Position numbers and translations under genes: made by a program. DNA of 64,000 nt from Pseudomaricurvus sp. HS19 (GTDB taxonomy: Bacteria; Pseudomonadota; Gammaproteobacteria; Pseudomonadales; Cellvibrionaceae): contig NZ_WVVW01000001.1 of NCBI RefSeq assembly GCF_009857815.1, positions 1,302,001-1,366,000 of the forward strand. Direction: 5' to 3'. The notes beneath the pieces were generated by a model. It ran no database searches. It was not told where the DNA came from and saw only the letters and a program-made list of their open reading frames with translations. How positions within the stretch are numbered: the stretch's first letter is position 1; the number at the start of each line of letters is the position of its first letter. This document shows positions 36,139 through 44,105 of the stretch, piece by piece.

Positions 36139-36533
36139 TACTTTCTCTCCGAATCCGCCAGGCGATCAATAATGGCGCAGTCCGGGGCGTCGTCACCACG
36201 ACACGCCTTCACCATTCCCTGCAGTGTCTGCGCCATAGCCTGCAAATGGTTAATCTGTTCGTTTACCTGCTCCAGCTTGTGCTGCACCAGCTCCCGCACA
36301 TGGGCACTGTGGCGCTGTGGTTCGCGGTAGAGCCCCAGCAGCTGCCGGCTCTCGTCCAGCCCGAAACCTGTGGCCCGGGCCCGCTGCAGGAACTGCAGCG
36401 CTTCCACATCCTCGCTGCCGTAGGTGCGGTAGCCATTGGCTGCCCGATCGGGATCAATCAGGCCGAGGGTCTCGTAATAGCGGATGGTTTTGCTGGTCAG
36501 CCCGGTCAGCCGGGCCACTTCACTGATATTCAC
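36138..36533 (-). CDS. cueR: CueR-like MerR-family copper-responsive regulator
   Basis: About 131 residues. The winged helix starts NISEVARLTGLTSKTIRYYETLGLI, followed by a long dimerisation helix. A metal loop CRGDDAPDC (C-x7-C, about 112-120) has the spacing that marks monovalent-metal sensors such as CueR. I place the start at GTG 36533, with AGGAGG six bases upstream; a longer frame adds about 28 unrelated residues. CueR-type proteins twist 19-base-spacer promoters to activate copper efflux, and exactly such a promoter precedes this gene. It is co-transcribed with the permease gene. Confidence 0.9.
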   Translation of the reverse strand: MNISEVARLTGLTSKTIRYYETLGLIDPDRAANGYRTYGSEDVEALQFLQRARATGFGLDESRQLLGLYREPQRHSAHVRELVQHKLEQVNEQINHLQAMAQTLQGMVKACRGDDAPDCAIIDRLADSERK

Positions 36534-36582
36534 CCTGAGCCTCCTGTCGCTGTGCGGCCGTGAGCACAACAGTCTGTACGCC

Positions 36583-36613
36583 ACTTTAAACCTTCCAGCA
36601 GGTGGAAGGTCAA
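36583..36613 (-). promoter_or_regulatory. MerR/CueR-type operator-promoter
   Basis: The dyad ACCTTCC-N7-GGAAGGT (36590-36610) lies inside a promoter read on the minus strand as TTGACC (36608-36613), a 19-base spacer and TAAAGT (36583-36588). The overlong spacer with the dyad between -35 and -10 is the defining architecture of MerR-family activated promoters. It should control cueR and the permease together. Confidence 0.88.
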
Positions 36614-36642
36614 GCAATCCGTGTACTGACCATCACGGGCTT

Positions 36643-36670
36643 TTGAAAGCCCCCGGCAGGCCGCTATACT
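36643..36670 (+). promoter_or_regulatory. Sigma-70 promoter of the YgjP-like gene
   Basis: TTGAAA (36643-36648), a 16-base spacer and TATACT (36665-36670). The ATG of the gene starts seven bases after the -10, at the expected transcription start itself, so the message would be leaderless. Confidence 0.6.
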
Positions 36671-36676
36671 GCGCCG

Positions 36677-37429
36677 ATGTTTACCCGCCGTCGCCACCGC
36701 CGTCCCGCTGCCAGCAGCACCACTGTCCATCAGCGGCAGACCCCCCATTTCGATTACGAAATCCACCTCTCATCACGCCGCACCACCAACCTGCGGGTAC
36801 GTGATAACAAGGTCGTTGTGGCGGCCCCTGCGGGTAGCTGCCTGCCAAGCCTTGAGCAGTGGGTTAAGGGCAAGAGTCGCTGGGTTACTGCGCAACTGCA
36901 ACGACAAGCCGAGCGCGTGAGTTCCATTCCCCAGCGGGACTATTGCGAGGGTGAACAGCTGCCCTTTATGGACTCCACCCTGACCCTGCGCGTTGCTGCC
37001 CCGGGGAAAAGTGGTGTGCAGCGCTGCGGCGACCAGCTGTGGGTGACACCATCCAGCCGCAGCCAGCGTCCCACTGTCAGTCAGGTACAGCAACTGCTGC
37101 GCGACTGGTACCGGCAGCAGGCGCAGGAGATCCTGGAGCAGAAAACCCGCTTACTGGCGCAACAGTTGCAACGGCCGGTCACCGCCGTACAGCTGCGCCA
37201 GACCCGCAGCAAGTGGGGACACTGCACCTCCCGCGGCGTCATTCAGTACAACTGGCTGATCCTCCTGGCCCCAGGCGCCGTGGTGGACTACCTGGTGGCA
37301 CACGAGTGCTGTCATTTGATTCACCTCAACCACAGTGCGGCGTTCTGGCAACTGGTACGCCGCTGCTGTCCGGGCGCCGACATATCGCGCCAATGGTTGA
37401 AAGATAACGGTCACACTCTGGTGTTATGA
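36677..37429 (+). CDS. YgjP-like (DUF45/M48) metallopeptidase
   Basis: A 250-residue protein of the YgjP/WLM metallopeptidase group. The zinc motif is VAHECCHLIHLNHSAAFW (HExxH with a third histidine, about 208-225). TRSKWGHCTSRGVIQYNW (about 176-193) is the typical preceding conserved block. It resembles SprT/Wss1-type domains, whose bacterial members have unknown substrates. There is no signal peptide; the N-terminal 20 residues are basic. No Shine-Dalgarno sequence is visible and no other in-frame start is available nearby. It is a single gene, divergent from cueR. Confidence 0.88.
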   Translation: MFTRRRHRRPAASSTTVHQRQTPHFDYEIHLSSRRTTNLRVRDNKVVVAAPAGSCLPSLEQWVKGKSRWVTAQLQRQAERVSSIPQRDYCEGEQLPFMDSTLTLRVAAPGKSGVQRCGDQLWVTPSSRSQRPTVSQVQQLLRDWYRQQAQEILEQKTRLLAQQLQRPVTAVQLRQTRSKWGHCTSRGVIQYNWLILLAPGAVVDYLVAHECCHLIHLNHSAAFWQLVRRCCPGADISRQWLKDNGHTLVL

Positions 37430-37529
37430 ATAAGCTCTGTTAATGGCATCAACTTGCGGCCCGGTGGCCGGAATGCACTGTTGACAGCCAGGGAGTGGAT
37501 AAAGACCATAGCGAAAAAAATAACACGCC

Positions 37530-37775
37530 ATGGAGCACTCTCAGAGAATGGAATATCTGGATAACTCACACCCCGAATGGGACACCATGTGGCAGACCCT
37601 CTCCGGCTACCCGATCAACAGCGGAGATATGCTGTGCATCAATGCGGGGCAATGCTGGGAATACATGGGCTCCAACCGGGACCATCACCACTTTCGTCAC
37701 GCCTGTCATCCCGCTACACAAAGGGCTGAATACATTTATATCGAGCGCGGCCGGGCACTGGTGGGCTGGTCCTGA
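37530..37775 (+). CDS. Small hypothetical protein
   Basis: An 81-residue reading frame rich in Trp, His and Tyr (WDTMWQTLSGYP, HHHFRHACHP, EYIYIERGRALVGW). The aromatic-rich composition and an uninterrupted frame suggest a real protein. It has no clear Shine-Dalgarno sequence, a TTGACA about 44 bases upstream has no good -10, and an overlapping longer frame exists. No family is recognised. It lies alone between the YgjP-like gene and phoH. Confidence 0.45.
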   Translation: MEHSQRMEYLDNSHPEWDTMWQTLSGYPINSGDMLCINAGQCWEYMGSNRDHHHFRHACHPATQRAEYIYIERGRALVGWS

Positions 37776-37938
37776 AACAGTGCGCTCGCGCCCCGTTTCA
37801 GAGCATAAATATTTTTTAAGGAATTGATTGCCGCACAGGAGAAAAGTCTGTTACAAATTGATTCAGCACTGAGGAAACCGGTGCCCTACCGGTGACTCCC
37901 GGTGCGATCCAATCAGCCATGAGAGAGGATGATCGCAT

Positions 37939-39345
37939 ATGCCCGATGCGCAACTCGCACAGCCCTTAACCGCCACAGACCAACCCATCCTGTACGTTCT
38001 GGATACGAACGTTCTCATACACGACCCCACCGCACTGCTGAACTTTGAAGAACACCACGTCATGATCCCCATGACGGTGCTGGAAGAACTGGACAAACTG
38101 AAGAGCGGCCGCAAAGCACAAGCCGCAGATTGCCGACAGGCAATCCGGGAGATCGACCGAATACTGGGTCGCGCCACTCCCGAAGAGATCGCCGCCGGCG
38201 TGCCGATACCGAGAGCCAGCAAAGACACCTACGGCCGACTCTCGATCATTATGTCCCCCCCGCTACCGGAAAACGTCTCTACCCTCCCCAACCACCTCAA
38301 CGACAACAAAATCATCAACGACCTCTGCCAGCTCAAACACGACTTCCCCCACCATCGCGTCGTCCTCGTAACCAAAGATATCAACATGCGCCTCAAGGCT
38401 CGCGGCTGCGGCATTGAGTCCGACGATTACCAGAACGACCAGCTGGTCTCCGACATCGAACAACTCAACAAGGGCTATATCGAAATCCAGGGCAATTTCT
38501 GGGACCAGGTCAACAAGGTGGATACCGAGCAGCAGATGGGCCGCACCGTGCATCGCATTCCCCTGTCGGACTTTAACTGCGAGGTACATCCCAACCAGTT
38601 CATCATCGACGAGCTGGGTTTTATCGGCAGGGTAATCAATACCGTGGATGACGAAGTGCACCTGCTGCACATCGACTCCCACAGCTTTATGGAACAGGAA
38701 GCCTGGGGGCTGACACCACAGGATGTCTATCAGGCCATGGCCCTGAACCTGCTGATGGATCCGGACGTACACCTGGTAAACCTGACCGGTTCTGCGGGTT
38801 CCGGTAAAACCATCCTGGCACTGGCCGCAGCTATTGAGATGACGGTGGCCACCAAGCAGTACCGTCGCATCATTGCTACCCGCAGTACCCAGGGGCTGGA
38901 TGAGGACATCGGCTTCCTGCCGGGCACCGAGGCCGAGAAAATGGAACCCTGGCTGGGCGCCATTACCGACAACCTTGAGGCCCTGCACTGCGACGATGAG
39001 GACTGCTCAGGCAGCATCGACTATGTGCTCAACAAGGTACCGCTGCACTTCAAGTCACTGAACTACATTCGCGGTCGCAGCTTCCAGCACAGCCTGATTT
39101 TGATCGACGAGTCCCAGAACCTGACGCCGCACCAGATCAAGACCATCGTCACCCGCGCTGGTAACGGCTCCAAGGTGATCTGTCTTGGCAACCTGGCGCA
39201 GATCGACACTCCCTACCTGAACGCCACCAGCTCGGGTCTCACCTACCTGACAGAGCGCTTCAAGGACTTCCAGTTTGGCGGCAACATCAAACTGCAGGGC
39301 GTGCCCCGTTCACTGCTGGCCGAGTACGCCGAGGCCAACCTGTAA
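37939..39345 (+). CDS. PhoH-family protein with N-terminal PIN domain (PhoH2 type)
   Basis: A 468-residue fusion of a PIN-like nuclease domain (about 15-150; acidic residues in VLDTNVLIHDP and VLEELDKLK) with a PhoH ATPase domain (about 255-460; Walker A GSAGSGKTI, DEDIGFLPGT and the Walker B ILIDESQN). PhoH2 proteins of this build have ATP-dependent RNA unwinding and cleavage activity in mycobacteria. Here there is no cognate antitoxin-like gene upstream unless the 81-residue frame fills that role. It is cytoplasmic, and GAGAGG precedes the start. Confidence 0.92.
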   Translation: MPDAQLAQPLTATDQPILYVLDTNVLIHDPTALLNFEEHHVMIPMTVLEELDKLKSGRKAQAADCRQAIREIDRILGRATPEEIAAGVPIPRASKDTYGRLSIIMSPPLPENVSTLPNHLNDNKIINDLCQLKHDFPHHRVVLVTKDINMRLKARGCGIESDDYQNDQLVSDIEQLNKGYIEIQGNFWDQVNKVDTEQQMGRTVHRIPLSDFNCEVHPNQFIIDELGFIGRVINTVDDEVHLLHIDSHSFMEQEAWGLTPQDVYQAMALNLLMDPDVHLVNLTGSAGSGKTILALAAAIEMTVATKQYRRIIATRSTQGLDEDIGFLPGTEAEKMEPWLGAITDNLEALHCDDEDCSGSIDYVLNKVPLHFKSLNYIRGRSFQHSLILIDESQNLTPHQIKTIVTRAGNGSKVICLGNLAQIDTPYLNATSSGLTYLTERFKDFQFGGNIKLQGVPRSLLAEYAEANL

Positions 39346-39363
39346 CCCCAACCTCTCGCGCAC

Positions 39364-39408
39364 GGAGTGCGCTCCTACGCCGACTACTGGATCCGTAGGA
39401 GCCCACTC
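39364..39408. repeat. REP-like inverted pair
   Basis: The arms GAGTGCGCTCCTACG and CGTAGGAGCCCACTC pair over 15 bases with one mismatch, separated by about 14 bases. They resemble the GTAGGAGCG-type extragenic palindromes of gammaproteobacteria. Placed just after phoH, the structure may also act as a terminator or mRNA end. Confidence 0.7.
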
Positions 39409-39445
39409 TGTGGGAGATCTCTTGCTTCTGCGATAAACTCGCTGC

Positions 39446-39664
39446 ATGGATAACCATCACTACGACAACCTGCCCGATGTTCGCGACGGCCTTAACCGCA
39501 AGGAACGGGCGATTCTGTACTGTCTGCAGGAAACACAAAAGGAACTGGGCGGGCGCAATGTGCCCACCATCATGCTCTATGGCCGGGTGCTGGAACTGGT
39601 GGATATGAGCCAGCAGGAGTTCCAGGAAATCCTTTCCCGCTTTGTCGGGCTCACCAAGCTCTGA
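39446..39664 (+). CDS. Small conserved-looking hypothetical protein
   Basis: A 72-residue protein with a compact helical pattern (GLNRKERAILYCLQETQKEL, then RVLELVDMSQQEFQEILSRFVG). It lacks a signal peptide, membrane segment or cysteine cluster that would suggest a role. The helices could form a small winged-helix-like or dimeric domain. It follows phoH after an REP-like hairpin and is convergent with the next gene, 13 bases away. No family was recognised. Confidence 0.65.
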   Translation: MDNHHYDNLPDVRDGLNRKERAILYCLQETQKELGGRNVPTIMLYGRVLELVDMSQQEFQEILSRFVGLTKL

Positions 39665-39677
39665 GAAAAAAACCTGT

Positions 39678-39965
39678 TCAGGACGCCAGCTCCACCCAGC
39701 CCTTGATAGGGGCCACATAGACAAAACGCGCGTCCATCGCTGACACCTCCCGCATATCTCCATGATCCGGTGGATCGTAGGACTCCAGGCCTTCCAGTGC
39801 CAGACTGGTAGCCATGGGAGGCTTGTGCGTCAACTGATCGGGCAGAGAGTGTAACTGCAGCTCGAGGTCGTTCCAGATCATTCCCTGGCGTTCCACCGGC
39901 TTGTCGGCATGCTGGTCTGACAGCACAAATACTGCCGCTGTGCCTGCCATTTTTTTATAGTGCAT
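39678..39965 (-). CDS. Hypothetical protein
   Basis: About 95 residues from the ATG at 39965 (MHYKKMAGTAAVFVLSDQ...), chosen because GGGAG lies six bases upstream; the longer frame adds 36 residues running into the neighbouring intergenic region. The C-terminal part has a strand-rich pattern (MDARFVYVAPIKGWVELAS). No domain is recognised. It is transcribed away from the thioesterase gene and toward the 72-residue gene. Confidence 0.6.
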   Translation of the reverse strand: MHYKKMAGTAAVFVLSDQHADKPVERQGMIWNDLELQLHSLPDQLTHKPPMATSLALEGLESYDPPDHGDMREVSAMDARFVYVAPIKGWVELAS

Positions 39966-40177
39966 CCTGGCTCCCTCCCGCTCTGTAGTCGCGAGGCACA
40001 TCCTAGCGTGTGCAGTCCGGGGTTCTCTGATCCAGATCAGAAAGGACCCACTATCCGGCACCTGAGACCTCATCGGTTGTGAATACTCCCCCCTGCCACT
40101 GCATTACGGCAGACTCCGCCAATGCTGTCGGGGTATCATTGCGGCTTTGTAAAAAGCCAAGACCGCAGAGAAGCAAT

Positions 40178-40606
40178 ATGTCGTCACCCATCTGGTTTGC
40201 ATCACCCGACCTGGAGCACATACAGGCTGTCCAGAAAGGAACCATCGATGAACATCTGGATATCCGCATCATTGAAATTGGAGCGGATTTCCTGCGTGGC
40301 ACCATGCCGGTGGATGCCCGCACCTTTCAGCCTACCGGACGGGTTCACGGTGGCGCCAACGTCGTGCTGGCCGAATCCCTTGGCAGCGTGGCTGCCAACA
40401 TGGTGGTAGACCCGCAACGCTTCGTCTGCTTCGGTATGGAGGTAAACGCCAATCACCTTCGCGGCGTCAGCCAGGGGTTGGTGACCGGCACAGCCACACC
40501 ATTACACCTGGGGCGAACCTCGCAGGTGTGGGAGATCAAGATCCGGGATGAGGACCAGCGCCTGACCTGCATCTCCCGCCTGACCATGGCTGTAGTCGCA
40601 AAGTAA
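40178..40606 (+). CDS. Hotdog-fold acyl-CoA thioesterase (PaaI/YdiI type)
   Basis: About 142 residues from ATG 40178 (MSSPIWFASPDLEHIQ...); the longer frame adds 33 non-homologous residues. The hotdog signature reads TFQPTGRVHGGANVVLAESLGSVAAN (about 50-75), with the HGG and catalytic glutamate of PaaI/EntH/YdiI-type enzymes. KIRDEDQRLTCISRLTMAVV is the final strand. It hydrolyses acyl- or aryl-CoA thioesters in the cytoplasm; the nearest characterised relatives act on 1,4-dihydroxy-2-naphthoyl-CoA or hydroxyphenyl-acyl-CoA. A single-gene unit. Confidence 0.9.
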   Translation: MSSPIWFASPDLEHIQAVQKGTIDEHLDIRIIEIGADFLRGTMPVDARTFQPTGRVHGGANVVLAESLGSVAANMVVDPQRFVCFGMEVNANHLRGVSQGLVTGTATPLHLGRTSQVWEIKIRDEDQRLTCISRLTMAVVAK

Positions 40607-40636
40607 CGTCCCGATGACAGCACTCAGCGCCGGGGC

Positions 40637-41209
40637 TCAGGCGTAACGGTTACCCCCGGAAGCCAGGAACAGCTGCTCCTCAGCACTGCTCTCCCGCCCC
40701 AGTACCTGATTGCGATGGGGGTAACGTCCAAACTGATCGACGATGGCGGCGTGGTCTTTGGCAAAGTGCAGGATATTGTCAGCGTAATCCCGCAGCTCCC
40801 TGAACTTTTGCAGGCTCAGTTTCTGCAACGCTGGATCTTCGGCATGCATCAGTGGCATATAGAAGAAATGTCGCTCCCCCATATTCAGCAACTTGTCCCA
40901 GCCTTGCGAAATCCCGTCCAGCACCAGACGCTGGGCTTTGGGATCCCGGGCAAAGGCCTGCGGCTGGCCGCGGTGGATATTGCGGGTGAATTGATCCAGC
41001 AGCAGGATCAACGCCAGACAGCCCCGTGGTACCGCCGCCCAGCTGTCCAACTCGCCACGCTCTGCCTGCTGCAGTAACGGGGTAAAGCGCTGTTGCATCA
41101 GCCGGTCGAGCTCCTCGCCACCCCGGAACCATTGCTGCGGGGTCAATTCCGTAAACCAGAAATCAAGCACTGGCTGATACGCGGCCCTTACCTCATCGAT
41201 GTCGTTCAT
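40637..41209 (-). CDS. DUF924 family protein
   Basis: A 190-residue DUF924 protein with the family's hallmark blocks: VLDFWFTELTPQQWFRG (about 13-29), LALILLLDQFTRNIHRGQPQAFARDPKAQ (about 64-92), FFYMPLMHAEDPALQ (about 114-128) and FGRYPHRNQVLGRESSAEEQ (about 160-179). The fold is a TPR-like helical bundle; the biochemical role is unknown. It lies 20 bases downstream of a LysR regulator gene on the same strand, which may be coincidental. Confidence 0.92.
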   Translation of the reverse strand: MNDIDEVRAAYQPVLDFWFTELTPQQWFRGGEELDRLMQQRFTPLLQQAERGELDSWAAVPRGCLALILLLDQFTRNIHRGQPQAFARDPKAQRLVLDGISQGWDKLLNMGERHFFYMPLMHAEDPALQKLSLQKFRELRDYADNILHFAKDHAAIVDQFGRYPHRNQVLGRESSAEEQLFLASGGNRYA

Positions 41210-41229
41210 CGTTTGCTCCTTGCCAATGA

Positions 41230-42120
41230 CTATAGCTGGCGCTGCAAGCGCGCGCGTATGCTCCCCACCGCCTCCAGGGCCAGGGGCGAACTGATACGCC
41301 CCGGCAAACGAGCAGCACAGATAGCGGTTGGCGGCAGCGGCAGACCGGTCACCGCGATCTCACACAACAGGCCATCCACCAGCTGCTGACGGACAAAGTT
41401 ACGGGTACAGATACAGATCAGGTCACTGTTCAGCACCGTCTCCCTGAGGATATGGTAGTTATCGCACACGAACTGGGACGGCTGAATGGCTTCCCGCAGC
41501 TGTTCCGGCAACACCGAACTGGCCCAGGGGAAACCCGCCAGGTCCTGCCGGGTCAACTCACCCTGAGCCAACACCTGCGCTAACAGAGGATGGCCACGTC
41601 GCACCACACACACGGGCTCGATATAGCCCAGAGTTTCCACCTCCAGCTCCGGGGCGTCTCCCATATAGCCTGCGGGATAGAAGACCAGCTCGATTTCGTC
41701 GCGCTTGAGCTTCTCCATCAGGATCGCTCCCGCCTGGGTGGTCACCTGCAAATCCACCCGGGAGGCGCTGTTAAAGAATTCGCTGGCCAGCTCCGCCAGC
41801 ACCTCGCTCGCCAGTAATGGCGCCATTCCGATGGCCAGTGAGCCCACCTTGCCGGAACCAAACAGCTTGAGGTTGTTATCAAACACCTGCATATCCTGCA
41901 GCAGCGGCCTGGCGAGCTCGATCACCTGGGTTCCCGCAGCGGTCAGCTGCACCCCGTGCCCGACCCGGCTGAAAATCTGGAAGCCGTAGCGGTGCTCCAG
42001 AGCGGCGATACTACGACTCAGCGCCGGCTGGCTGATATTGAGTACCTGTGCCGCCGCGGAGAAGCTGCCCAGCCGGGCCACAGTAACCAGTTGCTGCAAT
42101 TTTCCAACCGACAGATCCAT
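41230..42120 (-). CDS. LysR-family transcriptional regulator
   Basis: About 296 residues from ATG 42120 (MDLSVGKLQQL...). The helix-turn-helix spans about 18-37 (FSAAAQVLNISQPALSRSIAALE), and the rest is the periplasmic-binding-like effector domain. The longest frame adds 41 residues that are not part of the family fold. It is divergent from the EthD gene, across 143 bases where LysR proteins usually bind, so it is the probable local activator of EthD and the deazaflavin reductase gene. The effector cannot be predicted. Confidence 0.9.
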   Translation of the reverse strand: MDLSVGKLQQLVTVARLGSFSAAAQVLNISQPALSRSIAALEHRYGFQIFSRVGHGVQLTAAGTQVIELARPLLQDMQVFDNNLKLFGSGKVGSLAIGMAPLLASEVLAELASEFFNSASRVDLQVTTQAGAILMEKLKRDEIELVFYPAGYMGDAPELEVETLGYIEPVCVVRRGHPLLAQVLAQGELTRQDLAGFPWASSVLPEQLREAIQPSQFVCDNYHILRETVLNSDLICICTRNFVRQQLVDGLLCEIAVTGLPLPPTAICAARLPGRISSPLALEAVGSIRARLQRQL

Positions 42121-42263
42121 AACCAATTCACATAGGTTTACTATAATTTTGCATTGGACAGCATAGCAGCAGCCCCGCAGACTGTCTGCCATACTCACCG
42201 GACAAAAGCGCTCCGGTGGCTGGGACAACAACCACATAACCATAAGAATGCAGGTGACACCCC

Positions 42264-42677
42264 ATGTTCAAACAGATCTGTTTTTTCAGGAAACACCCGG
42301 ACATGAGCCAGGAAGAGTTCATGGACTACTATGAAAACCAGCACTCCCAGCTCTCCAAAAAACAGGGCCGTTCACCCTCCATCCCCAACGCCGTGCGCTA
42401 TGTACGACGCTACCTGCAGCCGGAAAAGAACCCGGTCACCGGCGAGGTCCATGACCCCGGTTTTGACTGCATCATGGAGATCTGGTGGAACAGCCGGGAG
42501 GACTTTGAAAACTCACAGAAGATTATTGCGTCGCCTGACCGTATTGAACACGTCAAAGCGGATGAGGCAAAACTGTTTGCCAGTCACGCCAATCCGGTCT
42601 GCTCGGTGCTGGAGTACGACTCCCCCATGGGGCCCAATGGCGAGCAGACCCACGTAGAACTGAGTTACCACGACTAG
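42264..42677 (+). CDS. EthD domain protein
   Basis: A 137-residue protein with a ferredoxin-like EthD/dimeric alpha-beta barrel domain. The start QICFFRKHPDMSQEEFMDYYENQHSQL is typical, and FDCIMEIWWNSREDFENS is the second beta-alpha unit. EthD proteins occur beside degradation genes for ethers, aromatics or steroids; the group includes small enzymes and accessory proteins. AGGTGA precedes the start. It is first in a two-gene unit with the reductase-like gene and divergent from LysR. Confidence 0.88.
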   Translation: MFKQICFFRKHPDMSQEEFMDYYENQHSQLSKKQGRSPSIPNAVRYVRRYLQPEKNPVTGEVHDPGFDCIMEIWWNSREDFENSQKIIASPDRIEHVKADEAKLFASHANPVCSVLEYDSPMGPNGEQTHVELSYHD

Positions 42678-42710
42678 CGCGAACACGCGCAGCACTGAGA
42701 GGATTACCCA

Positions 42711-43226
42711 ATGAGTGATGAATCATCCGCCGCCATCTCGGCCCAACGCCGCGACTGGGTGTTTGAACACCGGGAGCAGTACCTGCGCTCCGGCGGTGCT
42801 GAGGGGCACATTATGGATATCACCGCCGTCGGTGGCCGCAGCTTCGCCACCCACTGCCTGATCAAGTACAAGGGGCGCAAGAGCGGCAAGATTTTTATCA
42901 CTCCCCTGTGCTACGCCGACATCGGCGGTGAGGTAGTGATCTGCGCCTCCAAGGGCGGCGCCGACCATCACCCGGCCTGGTACCTGAACCTGATCGACAG
43001 CGATGAGGTAGAGTTCCAGATCGCCACCCAGGCGTTTCGTGGCAGCTGGCGTGAACCGGAAGGCGCCGAGCGGGAGAAGGTGTGGAATTTCTTTATCGAT
43101 TGCCACCCCTTTTACGCCACCTACCAGGAATCCACCGACCGGGTGCTGCCGCTGGTGATGATGAAAGCCGAAGAGGCCATCGCTGTGTTTAAGGAGTCAG
43201 ATGCAACCGGCATTCGCCAGAGCTGA
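42711..43226 (+). CDS. Deazaflavin-type nitroreductase/quinone reductase family protein
   Basis: A 171-residue split-barrel protein of the DUF385 / F420-dependent nitroreductase family (Ddn-like). The central motif is KYKGRKSGKIFITPLCYADIGGEVVICASKGGADHHPAWYLNLI (about 52-95): the GRKSG loop binds cofactor phosphate and the HPAWYLNL segment lines the flavin or deazaflavin site. Best-known members use F420 in actinobacteria. Whether this organism makes F420 or the protein uses FMN cannot be told here. It follows the EthD gene by 33 bases with GAGAGGA before the start. Confidence 0.85.
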   Translation: MSDESSAAISAQRRDWVFEHREQYLRSGGAEGHIMDITAVGGRSFATHCLIKYKGRKSGKIFITPLCYADIGGEVVICASKGGADHHPAWYLNLIDSDEVEFQIATQAFRGSWREPEGAEREKVWNFFIDCHPFYATYQESTDRVLPLVMMKAEEAIAVFKESDATGIRQS

Positions 43227-43284
43227 TAGTGCATCAGGGCAGCCGCAGGCTGCTCTGCCCTTCTTTCCCTGCAGCAACAACCGG

Positions 43285-44076
43285 TTACTGAATCCCGTGT
43301 CCGCAGGTAATACCGCCATCCACCGGTAATACAGTACCGGTCACAAACGCCGAGTCATCGCTGGCGAGAAACAGCGCCGCTTCCGCTACATCCCGTGGTG
43401 TACCATGACGCTTCAGCGGCTGTGGCGCCATACGGATTTTCTCCAGCGTCTGCGCCCACTGCCGCGCCTGTTCCGTATCCGCATCTCCACTGCTGAAAGC
43501 GTTCATCTCCGTACTGATATTACCCGGGGCAATACAGTTGACGCGGATATTATGCGCGCCGTAATCGATGGCCGCCGACTTGCTGAAATGATTCACACCG
43601 GCCTTGGTAATCCGGTAGGTGGCTACCCCGTAGCCCGCCTCAATGCCGCTGGTGGCGCTGGTGTTGATTATCGAACCGCCACCGTTGTGCATCATATGCC
43701 GCGCCGCCAACTGCGTACCCAGGATTACCCCCAGCAGGTTCACGTTCATGACCCGCTGGAAATCGGCAAAATCGTCGTCCTGCAGTTGCAGGTGGAAGGC
43801 ACAGGAGATAGCGGCGTTGTTAAACATAATGTGTAGCCCGCCAAAGTGATTCACTGCGGTATCAATCAGCCCCTGCACCTCCTCTTCGCGGGAGACGTCT
43901 GCGCGACGAAAAACAACCCTGTCACCCAGTCGCTTAACCAATGCCTCTCCTCGCTCCTCATCCAGGTCGGCAATCACCACCCGCGCACCTTCCGCTACAA
44001 ATAACTCTACCGCGGCCTGCCCCAGGCCACCGGTACCACCGGTGATGATTGCCACCTTACCTTCAAGCCTGGCCAT
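43285..44076 (-). CDS. SDR family oxidoreductase
   Basis: About 263 residues from ATG 44076 (MARLEGKVAIITGG...), with GGGAGG upstream. It shows the NAD motif TGGTGGLGQAA (about 12-22), NNAAIS near 88 and the catalytic Ser, Tyr and Lys (INTSATSGIEAGYGVATYRITKAG, about 138-161). It ends VTGTVLPVDGGITCG, as in classical SDRs of the 3-oxoacyl / hydroxysteroid type. It is the last gene of the minus-strand cluster SnoaL-SDR-ADH-SDR, presumably controlled by the TetR protein. The alcohol or ketone substrate is unknown. Confidence 0.93.
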   Translation of the reverse strand: MARLEGKVAIITGGTGGLGQAAVELFVAEGARVVIADLDEERGEALVKRLGDRVVFRRADVSREEEVQGLIDTAVNHFGGLHIMFNNAAISCAFHLQLQDDDFADFQRVMNVNLLGVILGTQLAARHMMHNGGGSIINTSATSGIEAGYGVATYRITKAGVNHFSKSAAIDYGAHNIRVNCIAPGNISTEMNAFSSGDADTEQARQWAQTLEKIRMAPQPLKRHGTPRDVAEAALFLASDDSAFVTGTVLPVDGGITCGHGIQ

Positions 44077-44105
44077 AGCGACCTCCCGCTGCTTATTCAT
44101 GAGGC

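Noticed and set aside
37870-37938. A possible riboswitch before phoH (CCGGTGCCC...CCGGTGAC...CCCGGTGC)
   Set aside because: The repeats are short and match no riboswitch core I can recognise; the spacing to phoH is normal for a leader.
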